From contig MTLU01000001.1 of NCBI GenBank assembly GCA_002010975.1, positions 1 to 49,863 of the forward strand: a DNA stretch of 49,863 nucleotides, given 5' to 3'. A program made the position numbers and the translations under genes. The notes under the pieces are model-generated. The model did no database searches. It saw nothing but the letters and a program-made list of their open reading frames with translations, and had not been told where the DNA came from. Below, in pieces: positions 15,638 to 24,425 of the stretch (position 1 is the stretch's first letter; the number at the start of each line of letters is the position of its first letter). Source of the DNA: Candidatus Bathyarchaeota archaeon JdFR-07 (GTDB taxonomy: Archaea; Thermoproteota; Bathyarchaeia; Bathyarchaeales; Bathycorpusculaceae).

Positions 15638-16564
15638 ATGAGCCTTGTCACAGCCTTAGCCGGAGGAGTAGGAGCAGCTCGCCTATTAAAAGGCTTGGTC
15701 CATGTTATTCCTCCAGAAAGACTGGTTATTATAGGCAATACAGGAGATGATGTTGAATTTTACGGCCTTCACATATCCCCTGACCTAGACATTCTGATGT
15801 ATACTTTAGCTGGCATTGTAGATGAAACCAAAGGTTGGGGAGTTTCTGGCGATACTTTTAACTGTCTTGAAATGCTCGGCAAGTTAGGTTTTGAAATATG
15901 GTTTAAGCTTGGTGACAGAGATCTTGCAATTCACATTGCTAGAACAAAATTTCTAAATGAAGGTATAACTCTTTCCGAAGTTACATGTAAACTTTGTCAG
16001 AGGTTAGGAGTTAAAGCTAAACTTGTGCCCATGACTAATGACCGCGTTAGTACCAAAATTATTTCAGGTAATCTTTGGTTGGATTTTCAAGAATATTTTG
16101 TGAAGAGGAAAACCGAGGACACAGTAACAGAAGTGGTGTTTGAAGGAGCGGATAAGGCTCAGCCGGCCCCTATGGTTGTTGAAGCATTGGAGGAAGCTGA
16201 AAAAGTAATAATTTGTCCGAGTAACCCGATTTTGAGTGTATCACCCATGCTTTCGATTCCCAAGATAAATGCTGCTTTAAAAAAAACTGACGCGTATATT
16301 GTAGCTGTCAGCCCCATTGTAGGTGGAAAAGCCCTGAAAGGGCCTGCTGACAGAATAATGGCCAGTATGGGCTTAGAAGTTTCAGCTTATGGAGTTGCTG
16401 AATTCTACAAGGATTTTCTTGACCATATAATCATCGATGAAGTTGACAAACACCAGAAGAAACGCATAGAAGCTATAGGTATAAAAGTTACAGTAGCCGA
16501 TACCATTATGAAAAGTCTCGAGGATTCTATTCACTTGGCAAAAATCGTTATGAACGCACAATAA
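15638..16564 (+). CDS. cofD: 2-phospho-L-lactate transferase
   Basis: CofD transfers the phospholactyl (or phosphoenolpyruvyl) moiety onto the deazaflavin Fo to make F420-0 (or dehydro-F420-0). Key segments are ALAGGVGAARLLKGLVHVIPPERLVIIGNTGDDVEFYGLHISPDLDILMYTLAG near the N-terminus, FKLGDRDLAIHIARTKFLNEGITLSEVT, MTNDRVSTKI, ICPSNPILSVSPMLSIPKI and AVSPIVGGKALKGPADRIMASMG. I use the ATG at 15638, preceded by GAGATG, because the ORF start at 15560 adds 26 basic residues overlapping the FrhB-like gene and the family begins at MSLVTALAGG. With cofE about 9 kb away this gives two steps of F420 synthesis in the window. Confidence 0.96.
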   Translation: MSLVTALAGGVGAARLLKGLVHVIPPERLVIIGNTGDDVEFYGLHISPDLDILMYTLAGIVDETKGWGVSGDTFNCLEMLGKLGFEIWFKLGDRDLAIHIARTKFLNEGITLSEVTCKLCQRLGVKAKLVPMTNDRVSTKIISGNLWLDFQEYFVKRKTEDTVTEVVFEGADKAQPAPMVVEALEEAEKVIICPSNPILSVSPMLSIPKINAALKKTDAYIVAVSPIVGGKALKGPADRIMASMGLEVSAYGVAEFYKDFLDHIIIDEVDKHQKKRIEAIGIKVTVADTIMKSLEDSIHLAKIVMNAQ

Positions 16565-16567
16565 ATT

Positions 16568-16762
16568 TTAGATTTCGCGAATTTCACATTGAAGCTTTTT
16601 GATAACCTCTTCAGCTTTTACAGGTTCTACCTTCAGAGTGTAAAGTCGTCTGGGTGTACGCAATTTCAGCTTTACTACACCTCTAGTTCGTTTTACGTCA
16701 CAATACTCTGCTCGTTCACTTATGGCAATAAATTCTTCCACATCATGGATTTCCGATGGCAT
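16568..16762 (-). CDS. rpl38e: Ribosomal protein eL38
   Basis: This 64-residue ORF matches eL38 through most of its length: it opens MPSEIHDVEEFI (eukaryotic MPRKIEEIKDFL), continues with an Arg/Lys-rich strand (CDVKRTRGVVKLKLRTPRRLYTLKV against [30 protein letters not shown]) and ends KAEEVIKKL. The RLYTL segment is the strongest match. eL38 is a small large-subunit protein found in eukaryotes and in crenarchaeal, thaumarchaeal, korarchaeal and related lineages. The gene converges on cofD with 3 bases between stops, and lies upstream of tRNA-Val on the same strand orientation. The opposite-strand ORF at 16589 is a shadow. Confidence 0.82.
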   Translation of the reverse strand: MPSEIHDVEEFIAISERAEYCDVKRTRGVVKLKLRTPRRLYTLKVEPVKAEEVIKKLQCEIREI

Positions 16763-16943
16763 TTTTTAAATCACTTTGGATAACTTTTTGATCAGAAGCA
16801 TGCTTTTATCTGTTTTGGTAGCGACAATATGCGTATAGGTTTAGTAAACTTAGATGACTGTGAAGGTTTGAAAGTAAGTTTATATAGAAAGAAGTTAAAA
16901 GCATTTTCATTTCTTCTGGTGAAAAGTGTTAACCGTCTTTAGA

Positions 16944-17021
16944 TGGTGGGCCGGGCCGGATTTGAACCGACGACCTTCCGCACGTCAAGCGGATGTCCTA
17001 ACCGAGCTAGACTACCGGCCC
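16944..17021 (-). tRNA. tRNA-Val (GAC)
   Basis: On the minus strand the sequence folds as a full cloverleaf: acceptor GGGCCGG with CCGGCCC, anticodon stem TCCGC/GCGGA enclosing loop TTGACGT (anticodon GAC), and T arm GTCGG-TTCAAAT-CCGGC. The discriminator is A at 16947 and the CCA end is encoded (16944-16946). There is no intron. Confidence 0.95.
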
Positions 17022-17160
17022 TTCTATTTCTGTTATTACAGCTTAAATTATTAAGATTTAGGTCAATGGTATTTTACAAAAATGTTAGGATCGTTTATTT
17101 CTGTTGATATTTTTAAAAGATGATTTCAGTTTTGCTTCGGCTTAGTATTTTGTTTCTTAA

Positions 17161-17667
17161 CTATTGTTTAGCTAGGTATTCTTTTAAAGTTCTAAAGGTA
17201 AAATATCTGTATTGTATAGGGTCTTTTAAGCTGGCTACAAAACTTCCTACCACTTCGGTGTTAGCGGTTTCCAGTTTGAGGTTTCTGCTGAATTGGATGA
17301 ATTCAGCATAGTCTTTATGGAAAGAGATCATCAAGTAGTCGCATCCGAACCCTTCCCCTCTCACAGCAGTAACAACGTTTGGATTTCTCTTAAGGAAAGA
17401 TTCCGCGTTTCTCTGAATTTGGGCAATACTATTCTTAGTAGTTTCAGGACGAAGCTTAATTAAAGTAAAAGCTATAATTTCCAAACCTATTTTTGAAAAT
17501 TCTGGTATTACCGTATATTCTCTTATAAAACCGTTTTTCTCCAACCAACCCCGAGCACGAGTAATAGTAGGCTGCGAAACACCTAAAGCCTTAGCAAGCT
17601 CCCTATCGCTTCGCTTACAGTTGGCAACCATCTCAATAAGCAATCTCTTATAAATATCCTTCAACAC
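17161..17667 (-). CDS. Lrp-like transcriptional regulator
   Basis: The 168-residue protein has an N-terminal winged helix-turn-helix of the Lrp type (MVANCKRSDRELAKALGVSQPTITRARGWLEKNGFIREYTVIPEFSKIG, residues 12-60) followed by a longer alpha-beta domain (EIIAFTLIKLRP, VVTAVRGEGFGCDYLMISFHKDYAEFIQFSR, TEVVGSFVASL). The second part resembles a divergent RAM domain with an inserted helix, longer than in the classical Lrp at 9605. The ligand is not predictable. The gene stands alone between two tRNA genes, with no obvious operon partner, so it may act on distant targets. Confidence 0.85.
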   Translation of the reverse strand: MLKDIYKRLLIEMVANCKRSDRELAKALGVSQPTITRARGWLEKNGFIREYTVIPEFSKIGLEIIAFTLIKLRPETTKNSIAQIQRNAESFLKRNPNVVTAVRGEGFGCDYLMISFHKDYAEFIQFSRNLKLETANTEVVGSFVASLKDPIQYRYFTFRTLKEYLAKQ

Positions 17668-17770
17668 ACTAACCTCTTCAAATGAGAAGTAAACTTTTAC
17701 TTCCTAAATTTAATTAAGCCTTTTGCAAAAAGGAAAAGTTTTAGAAACTGCAAACATCTTCTAAAAAAGC

Positions 17771-17858
17771 GCCGGGATGGCGGAGTGGATAACGCGCAGG
17801 CCTTGAGAGCCTGTGGCCTTTCGGGGCCGCGTGGGTTCAAATCCCACTCCCGGCGCCA
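17771..17858 (+). tRNA. tRNA-Ser (TGA)
   Basis: The acceptor stem is GCCGGGA with TCCCGGC, the anticodon stem CAGGC/GCCTG encloses loop CTTGAGA (anticodon TGA), and a long class II variable arm (GGCCTTTCGGGGCC) marks a serine tRNA. The T arm is GTGGG-TTCAAAT-CCCAC. Discriminator G at 17855 and encoded CCA at 17856-17858 complete it. Confidence 0.95.
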
Positions 17859-18000
17859 AATTTGCACAAGTTTGTTTGTATCCTGCGATAGGTTCAAATA
17901 TCGGTTTAATTATGGTTTGTTGGTTTACTTAATATTTCAATAAGACTTTAACTTTTATTATAGAAATTGGTGTCAGATCTGATTTGGAGGATAATATTCA

Positions 18001-18801
18001 ATGAAAGTTGCTGTTAGCTCTCGTAATTGTTGCTATTGGCCGCTTCCATTTAAAAAGAGAATTCAAGCCTTTTGTGATTTGGAAATGAGGAAAATAGAAT
18101 ATCACTTATTCTTCGAGTCTGATGTGACCGAACCAAATATCAAGTTTCTCCAAGAAAAGGTGGATAAAGGCGAGGTGGAAATTGTCGGGGTGCACGGAAA
18201 TCTTACGGACAATAGATTAGAGCATATAGCAGATAAATTAGGATGCTCAACAATTTCAGTTCACGTAAATAGAATTGACCTTCAACGAATTTCCGAACTC
18301 TCAGGAAGGTATAAACTTCTCATAGAGTATCCCGAAGACAATGCAGAGAACAAGCAATATCTTATGCACCTTCTAGATAAAGTAGGAGAAAGTGTTGGTG
18401 TTCTTGTCGATTTGCCTGAGGTCTATCACTACGGATTAGTCAAGGGAACCATAAGGAAGCACTTATTGAGTTTCTGGGATAGAATAAGAGCTTTCCACAT
18501 CTCAGACATCACAGGTTACCTTTACAATATGGCTGTTGGGATGGGTTTAGGCAAAGTTGATTTCACAGTCATCAGGGAATTTGATGCGCCTGCAATAATA
18601 GAAATTCACCCAAACTATGGAATCTTTGACTTGATCGCCTCAAAATATAATCTTGAGAAAATAGTTTATGGAAAAGCACAGCTTCCAAATACCAGAATGT
18701 TAGAGAAATATTCTAAGGAATTTGATTTGAAAAATTATGAGTTCAAATCGAAATTTCATGAAATATCTGAGAAAGACCGACTAGCTGAGAAACTCGGTTA
18801 G
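18001..18801 (+). CDS. Xylose isomerase-like TIM-barrel protein
   Basis: This 266-residue protein looks like the sugar phosphate isomerase/epimerase and AP-endonuclease-2 superfamily. Features are an N-terminal barrel strand (MKVAVSSRNCCYWPLPFKKRIQAFCDLEMRKIEYHLFFE), GVHGNLTDNRLEHIADKLGCSTISVHVNRID, LLIEYPEDNAENKQYLMHLLDKV with a candidate metal Glu, VLVDLPEVYHYG, RIRAFHISDITG (metal His), GMGLGKVDFTVIREFDAPAIIEIHPNYG with a further Glu/His pair. These acidic and His residues suit a divalent metal site. The ATG has GGAGG about 9 bases upstream (TTTGGAGGATAATATTCAATG). No linked pathway genes allow the substrate to be named. Confidence 0.8.
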   Translation: MKVAVSSRNCCYWPLPFKKRIQAFCDLEMRKIEYHLFFESDVTEPNIKFLQEKVDKGEVEIVGVHGNLTDNRLEHIADKLGCSTISVHVNRIDLQRISELSGRYKLLIEYPEDNAENKQYLMHLLDKVGESVGVLVDLPEVYHYGLVKGTIRKHLLSFWDRIRAFHISDITGYLYNMAVGMGLGKVDFTVIREFDAPAIIEIHPNYGIFDLIASKYNLEKIVYGKAQLPNTRMLEKYSKEFDLKNYEFKSKFHEISEKDRLAEKLG

Positions 18802-19058
18802 TTCAAAAAAGGTCAGCGTCAAGGTGCCAAATTTTGTAGCCTTGGGAGAGTGTTCCAATGCTTTATTAAATTGGCAATTTTAACTGCCTTTGTGTTGAGG
18901 GAAAACAAGGATTTAAACCAAGGTTTGGATCTAACTTGGCGTCATTAAATCTATGATCAGTGTGTTGTTTAATCTAGATGAACTTAATGAAAATACTGGT
19001 AGTTTTAGTTTTAAAATCACAAAGTATTTAGAAAACTTTTGTTACATATCTTTTTTAC

Positions 19059-19615
19059 ATGAAGTACTTTGAACTTTTAGAAGGCGAAAAGATAATTGAA
19101 GATATTAAACCGTTAATAGGCCTAAGAAAGTATTTTGCCTTCATCAATTATGCACTCATTACTTTTGCCATTGCACTTCTGATTTTCCGTTCCTGTTAAT
19201 CGATGTGACTATTAGCCATTCCCCATTTCAAAGGGGCCCATTCATTCCGTTGTGGATTTACACTTCTATATTCTTCCTGTATATCCTGCTTCTAATGTTG
19301 GGTAGGTGGGTCGCTGTTAGGCGATACGATCACCGACATTATTGGATTACCGATAAAAGAATTATTTCTAAGAGCGGAATCAATGGTTACAAAGTTAAAT
19401 CCATTCCTCTTGAAAGAATTTCAGACGTTACAATATCAAGAAGTTTCCTTGAAAGATACTTTGGTTTTGGAAGTATTCTAATTCAGAGCTTAGCCGGACA
19501 ACTGTCGTATGGCAGAATGGGGGCAGAATGCCATCTCGCAGCAATCCCTGATCCAGAAAAAATTCAAAAGAAAATATTTGAACTTATAAAAGAAAAGAGA
19601 AAAAAGAAAAATTGA
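19059..19615 (+). pseudogene. PH-domain (bPH2/YdbS-like) membrane protein, frameshifted
   Basis: Two frames together make one protein. The first, from ATG 19059, gives MKYFELLEGEKIIEDIKPLIGLRKYFAFINYALITFAIALLIFRSC and stops at 19200. The second frame reads FPFLLIDVTISHSPF and continues into the track ORF at 19205 (136 residues). One extra base in the TTTT run at 19183-19186 would join them as ALLIFPFLLID with no stop. The intact product would have two membrane segments (residues about 28-50 and the WIYTSIFFLYILLLML stretch) followed by a bacterial-type PH domain with the usual YWITDKRIISKSGI, KVKSIPLERISDVTISRSFLERYFGFGSILIQS. Whether the frameshift is real or a sequencing error in a homopolymer cannot be told here. 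Confidence 0.75.
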
Positions 19616-19786
19616 CTATGTAGTTTCTGTTTCACAGTATCACGTTGGCAATTGCTTTTAGAAGCATAAAGCCGCTATCTACCCACTAACAAAAACACCT
19701 GCACTTAAGGTTTCATTTTTTCTAAATTTCAGCTTTCGTTTTATATATCTGTTTAAGAAATATAGGAACGATTTGGGGTTATTCAG

Positions 19787-21355
19787 ATGGCAACGCGTAA
19801 AGAACCTACTGTTAAGGATAAGATTAAACGGTTAAGTGAATTGCGGGAGCAGGCAAAACTCGGTGGCGGTCCAAAACGTATTGAAGCACAACATGCAAAA
19901 GGCAAGTTAACAGCCAGAGAGCGTATTGAACTTTTGCTTGATCCTGGAAGTTTCAACGAATTAGACATGTTTGTTGTTCATCAATGTACTGAGTTCGGTA
20001 TGCAAGAGCGCAAGATTTTAGGCGACGGTGTAGTGACTGGCTATGGGACGATTGACGGTAGATTGGTCTACGTTTTCAGCCAAGACTTTACAGTTTTCGG
20101 AGGTTCTCTTGGTGAGATGTTTGCCAAAAAAGTTTGTAAGCTTATGGATCTAGCCTTAAAAACAGGGGCACCGGTTATAGGTCTTAACGATAGTGGGGGG
20201 GCACGCATCCAAGAGGGTGTTGCGAGTCTTGCAGGTTATGGTGACATATTTTTCCGCAATGTTATAAGCTCTGGTGTGATTCCTCAGATAAGCGCTATTA
20301 TGGGGCCTTGTGCAGGTGGAGCTGTTTATTCTCCTGCTTTGACGGACTTTATAGTAATGGTGGATAAAACGGCCCACATGTTTATTACTGGTCCAGATGT
20401 TGTGAAGGCTGCCTTGGGACAGGAGGTTACTTTTGAAGAGCTTGGTGGCGCTATGGTGCACAGTTCAACCAGTGGCGTTGCCCATTTTATTGCTAAGGAT
20501 GAAGAGCACTGCATCCAGATTATCAAGAAGTTGTTGAGCTATTTGCCCAGCAACTATTTGGAAGATCCGCCTGTAATAGAGCCTACAGACGACCCGAATA
20601 GGGCTGATGAATCTCTTGCGGAAATTCTTCCTGACGATCCAGATAAGCCTTACAATGTCAAGGAAATCATAAGTTGTGTGGTTGATAACGAAGATTTCTT
20701 TGAAGTTCAATCGTTATGGGCTCCAAATATCGTGGTGGGTTTTGCACGTTTAAATGGCAAACCTGTTGGCATAGTAGCTAACCAGCCAGCCCACTATGCT
20801 GGTACATTAGATATAAACAGCAGTATGAAAGCAGGGAGATTCATAAGATTCTGTGATTGCTTCAATATACCTATAATTACTTTTGTTGATGTTCCAGGGT
20901 TTCTTCCAGGCTTAGATCAGGAGCATGGTGGAATAATTCGTCATGGCTCTAAGCTTTTGTATGCTTATTGTGAGGCTACGGTGCCTAAAGTAACTGTTAT
21001 TTTGCGTAAAGCCTATGGAGGAGCTTACGATGTTATGGGGAGCAAACATTCAGGGGCGGATATAAACTATGCTTGGCCGACGGCTGAAATCGCTGTTATG
21101 GGGCCTCATGGAGCTATAAACATAATTTTCCGGAAGGAAATTGCTCAGTCTGGAGATCCTGAACAGAAGCGTTTGGAGCTTGTTAGTGAGTACCGTGAGA
21201 AATTTGCGAATCCTTATGTGGCTGCTCAAAAAGGCTACATAGACGAGGTGATACAACCAGCGGAAACCAGACCCAAACTTATAAGTGCCTTAGAAAGTTT
21301 GAGCACAAAGCGGGAGCCGAGGCCTTCTAGAAAGCATGGGAACATACCGCTATAG
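19787..21355 (+). CDS. mmdA: Propionyl-CoA/methylmalonyl-CoA carboxyltransferase beta subunit
   Basis: The 522-residue protein is a biotin-dependent carboxyltransferase of the PccB/MmdA family, moving CO2 between biotin and an acyl-CoA such as propionyl-CoA. It has both crotonase-like halves: [85 protein letters not shown] and [16 protein letters not shown] in the first, and [59 protein letters not shown] with [14 protein letters not shown] in the second. Downstream come a PycB/OadA-type carboxyltransferase, a biotin carrier protein and methylmalonyl-CoA mutase, so a role in propionyl-CoA and succinyl-CoA interconversion is likely. A biotin carboxylase is not in the window. The start has no strong ribosome-binding site but the N-terminus fits. 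Confidence 0.95.
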   Translation: MATRKEPTVKDKIKRLSELREQAKLGGGPKRIEAQHAKGKLTARERIELLLDPGSFNELDMFVVHQCTEFGMQERKILGDGVVTGYGTIDGRLVYVFSQDFTVFGGSLGEMFAKKVCKLMDLALKTGAPVIGLNDSGGARIQEGVASLAGYGDIFFRNVISSGVIPQISAIMGPCAGGAVYSPALTDFIVMVDKTAHMFITGPDVVKAALGQEVTFEELGGAMVHSSTSGVAHFIAKDEEHCIQIIKKLLSYLPSNYLEDPPVIEPTDDPNRADESLAEILPDDPDKPYNVKEIISCVVDNEDFFEVQSLWAPNIVVGFARLNGKPVGIVANQPAHYAGTLDINSSMKAGRFIRFCDCFNIPIITFVDVPGFLPGLDQEHGGIIRHGSKLLYAYCEATVPKVTVILRKAYGGAYDVMGSKHSGADINYAWPTAEIAVMGPHGAINIIFRKEIAQSGDPEQKRLELVSEYREKFANPYVAAQKGYIDEVIQPAETRPKLISALESLSTKREPRPSRKHGNIPL

Positions 21356-21385
21356 AGACAGTAAGCTTCGAGCTGAGCAGCTAGT

Positions 21386-22209
21386 ATGGAAAAAAGAATA
21401 AGTGCTCCCATAACAAAGAATCGCTTGATTACAGATCTAAAGAAGCTTGGAGTTGCTTTTGGCGACACTTTAATGCTTCATGCTTCTGTAAAAGCCCTTG
21501 GATGGGTTGTAGGGGGTCCAGACGTTGTTCTTCAAGCTTTGTTAGATGTATTGGGCGAAGAAGGAACTTTGATGATGTATGTGGGCTGGGAAGATTCTCC
21601 ATGGGAAGCTCCTAACAATTTTGCTGGATGGCCAAAGGATTGGCAGAAAGCATACTTGAAAGAGTTTCCTCCTTTTAATCCTGCTACTTCAAGGGCAAAT
21701 AGGAAATGGGGCATACTAACTGAATATTTGCGTACCTATCCTGGAGCCTACAGAAGTGCTAATCCTGAAGTTCATGTGCCGCTGTCGGTGCTAAAGCTCG
21801 GTGGCTAACCGAAAACCATCCTCTCCAATATGGATATGGTCCCCGTTCTCCCTTAGCAAAGTTGTGTGAGGTTAAGGGCAAGGTTTTGCTTCTTGGAGCG
21901 CCTTTCAGCTCTATAACCCTATTGCATTATGCTGAGCACTTGGCGAGAATACCTAACAAGCGTATAGTGCGTTACAAAGTTCCGATTTTACGGGAAGATG
22001 AAAAAGTATGGATAGAGATTGAGGAATTTGACACGTGTGGGAATGTTCTTCCAGAGGTTGAAGAGTATTTTGAAGCTATTCCTAGCGAATTTCTGGCTTC
22101 TGGTAAAATGCGATGTGGAAAAGTTGGAATGGCGGAATCCTATCTCTTTGACGCTGCAGAATTTGTCAAATTTGCGGTTAAGTGGCTTGAAGAGAAATAC
22201 CGAAATTGA
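21386..22209 (+). pseudogene. AAC(3)-family N-acetyltransferase, frameshifted
   Basis: The track shows two ORFs, 21386-21808 (140 residues) and 21862-22209 (115 residues), which are halves of one antibiotic N-acetyltransferase (AAC(3)/YokD) family protein. The first half has LKKLGVAFGDTLMLHASVKALGWVVGGPDVVLQALLDVLGEEGTLMMYVGWEDSPW and ANPEVHVPLS. The correct frame then continues without stop as VGAKARWLTENHPLQYGYGPRSPLAKLCEVKGKVLLLGAPFSSITLLHYAE. One base is missing around 21783-21792. The family acylates aminoglycosides, but archaeal members probably act on other amines. It lies between two carboxylase genes without an obvious link to them. Either a degraded gene or a sequence error. Confidence 0.82.
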
Positions 22210-22312
22210 AGGGTTAAAAGAACGTAAAATAACCATATAAATTAATAAGAGCGTTTCCTTTTTTCAAGCAAAGCGGCAATAAGAATTGTAACCTCTTGAG
22301 GATAGTCAATTC

Positions 22313-23848
22313 ATGGCTTCCAAATCGGTTAAAATTACAGATACTACATTCAGGGATGCGCATCAAAGCCTTATGGCAACTAGGATGCGCACAGAAGCTA
22401 TGTTGCCAATAGCTGAAAAAATAGATCAAGTAGGCTTTTTCTCCATTGAAATGTGGGGCGGAGCCACCTTTGACGTATGTATACGCTATCTCACAGAAGA
22501 TCCTTGGGAACGCATCCGCACTTTAAAACGACACATAAAAAATACTGCTTTTCAGATGTTGCTTCGTGGACAAAACGTGGTAGGATATCGCAACTATCCG
22601 GATGATGTTGTCATAAAATTTGTGGAGAAGGCAGCTGAAAACGGTATAGACATTTTCCGAGTTTTCGATGCTTTAAACGATGTACGCAACATGGAAGTAG
22701 CCATAAAAACCATCAAGAAATGTGGCAAACATGCACAAGGCACTATTTGTTACACTATAAGTCCAGTTCACACAATTGAGTATTATTTGGATGTTGCCAA
22801 AAAACTGGCTGAACTGGAATGTGACTCTATATGCATAAAAGATATGGCGGGTATGCTTGCTCCTCAGCCTGCTTACGAGCTAATTGTTGCTCTTAAGAAG
22901 GAGATAGGTTTGCCAGTGCATTTGCACTGTCACAGTACTAGTGGTATGGTGATGATGACTTATCTTCGTGCATGCGACGCGGGTGTAGATATACTTGACA
23001 CGGCCTTTTCCCCCCTTGCATGGGGGACCTCCCAGCCGCCTGTGGAATCTGTTGTGGCTGCTCTAAGAGGAACACCATACGACACAGGTTTAGACTTGGA
23101 GCTTCTTCATGAAATCGCAGAATATTTCCAAGAATTACGTGAGAAATATTATGATTCGCTTAAGCTTATCAATAGAAAATCTGAACGGGTTGACGCTTCA
23201 ATCCTTCTTCATCAAATTCCTGGCGGAATGTTCTCTAATCTCTTGGAACAACTTAAAGAGCAAAACGCTATCCACAGATTAAAGGAAGTACTGGAAGAAG
23301 TTCCCAAAGTGAGAAAAGAACTTGGTTATCCACCCCTCGTGACGCCGACAAGCCAGCTTGTGGGAATCCAAGCGGTTTTTAATGTGCTTTCTGAGAAACG
23401 CTACAGCATAGTTCCAAAAGAAGTGAAGGATTATGTGAAAGGCTTTTATGGTAAACCTCCGGCACCTATAGATGAGAAAGTGAAAAAGCTAATTATTGGC
23501 GATGAAGAACCTATAACGTGTCGTCCAGCAGATCTTTTGGAACCAACATTAGATAAAATCCCTGAGGAAGTGAAACCATATATCGAAAATGAAGAAGATA
23601 AGCTAACATACGCACTTTTTCCACAGGTAGCATTAGAATTTTTCAAGAAAAGACAAGCAAAAAAGAAAGAAGCAAAAACTGGAATTCCTCCAGAAAAAAT
23701 CGGGGAACTAGAAGAAGCTGCCGCTATTTCAGTTGCCATCGCAGCTTATCTAACAAGTTCACGTGGGATCAAGGCTTTGATACCTGCAAGGGTAAAAGGT
23801 GTGCTCTCTCCCTGGGTTTTGGCTGGCAGACAAGGTCTGATTGAATAG
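22313..23848 (+). CDS. Pyruvate/oxaloacetate carboxyltransferase (PycB/OadA type) with OadG-like tail
   Basis: The 511-residue protein has the DRE-TIM barrel carboxyltransferase domain: ITDTTFRDAHQSLMATRMR (metal and substrate residues), IEMWGGATFDVCIRYLTEDPWERIR, CIKDMAGMLAPQPAYEL with the carboxylatable lysine, and LHCHSTSGMVMMTYLRACDAGVDILDTAFSPLAWGTSQPP with metal His. The conserved carboxylase domain follows (ILLHQIPGGMFSNLLEQL, LVTPTSQLVGIQAVFNVL). It lacks the biotin domain, which is a separate gene downstream. The last about 45 residues (IGELEEAAAISVAIAAYL ... [18 protein letters not shown]) resemble the C-terminal peptide of OadG/MmdD gamma/delta subunits, which tether the carboxylase parts. 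The reaction is likely pyruvate carboxylation or oxaloacetate transcarboxylation. Confidence 0.92.
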   Translation: MASKSVKITDTTFRDAHQSLMATRMRTEAMLPIAEKIDQVGFFSIEMWGGATFDVCIRYLTEDPWERIRTLKRHIKNTAFQMLLRGQNVVGYRNYPDDVVIKFVEKAAENGIDIFRVFDALNDVRNMEVAIKTIKKCGKHAQGTICYTISPVHTIEYYLDVAKKLAELECDSICIKDMAGMLAPQPAYELIVALKKEIGLPVHLHCHSTSGMVMMTYLRACDAGVDILDTAFSPLAWGTSQPPVESVVAALRGTPYDTGLDLELLHEIAEYFQELREKYYDSLKLINRKSERVDASILLHQIPGGMFSNLLEQLKEQNAIHRLKEVLEEVPKVRKELGYPPLVTPTSQLVGIQAVFNVLSEKRYSIVPKEVKDYVKGFYGKPPAPIDEKVKKLIIGDEEPITCRPADLLEPTLDKIPEEVKPYIENEEDKLTYALFPQVALEFFKKRQAKKKEAKTGIPPEKIGELEEAAAISVAIAAYLTSSRGIKALIPARVKGVLSPWVLAGRQGLIE

Positions 23849-24425
23849 AAAATGGTGCGAAAAATTGGCTTTTTTCGAGATTTTCATTGATGGAAAGCCT
23901 CATAGAATAGAGTTAACAAAAACTGGAGAGAATACTTTTGCTGTTAAATTAGATGGAAGAACTGTTAAAGCAAAGCTTCCACCAGATAAGCCTGACGTAG
24001 AGGGAGATACTTTTTATATAAATATCAATGGAAAAAAATACTCAGTGTCCCTTCCGAAAATTGAAAAGGGAAAAATCTTGTTTGTAAAGGTTGAAGAAGC
24101 AACGTTTAAGGCAGAAATAAAGCCGCTGGCAAGAAAGGCTGCCGCAGCAACTTATACACCAGTTGTTACTTTGCCTATAAGAAAAGCCCAAGGCACTAAA
24201 CAGCAAGTTGCAGAGGGCATTATTACAGCGCCTATGACGGGGAAAATTCTCTCTGTTAAAGTTAAAAAGGGAGAGACTGTAAAATCTGGACAAATTTTGT
24301 GTATCTTGGAAGCAATGAAAATGGAGAACGAAATTGCAGCTGTGAAAGCTGGGATGGTTCGTGAAGTTTATGTTTCTGAGGGTTCCTCGGTAAGTGAAGG
24401 GGAACCGCTTTTTCTGGTAGATTAG
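23841..24425 (+). CDS. Biotin carboxyl carrier protein
   Basis: The C-terminal about 70 residues are a biotinyl domain with the acceptor lysine in the canonical AMKM motif ([45 protein letters not shown]). The preceding part ([36 protein letters not shown]) is the beta-rich carrier N-domain seen in methylmalonyl-CoA and oxaloacetate decarboxylase gamma/BCCP subunits. A Pro/Ala-containing linker lies between. The track's TTG start overlaps the carboxyltransferase stop by 8 bases; the second TTG at 23865 (MAFFEIF) fits the family better, but neither has a clear ribosome-binding site. The overlap implies coupling with the carboxyltransferase gene. It could serve both carboxyltransferases of the region. 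Confidence 0.93.
   Translation: MNRKWCEKLAFFEIFIDGKPHRIELTKTGENTFAVKLDGRTVKAKLPPDKPDVEGDTFYININGKKYSVSLPKIEKGKILFVKVEEATFKAEIKPLARKAAAATYTPVVTLPIRKAQGTKQQVAEGIITAPMTGKILSVKVKKGETVKSGQILCILEAMKMENEIAAVKAGMVREVYVSEGSSVSEGEPLFLVD

Noticed and set aside
17697-17897. 66-residue minus-strand ORF (MNLSQDTNKLVQIWRREWDLNPRG...)
   Set aside because: It lies antisense across tRNA-Ser; WDLNPRG is the familiar false translation of the tRNA complement.
18802-19058. 257-base gap between the TIM-barrel gene and the PH-domain gene
   Set aside because: Searched for RNA genes, small ORFs and repeats; nothing beyond a probable promoter near 19030 could be supported.
20156-20710. Several minus-strand ORFs over the carboxyltransferase gene
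   Set aside because: They overlap each other and the conserved plus-strand gene; not protein-like in composition.
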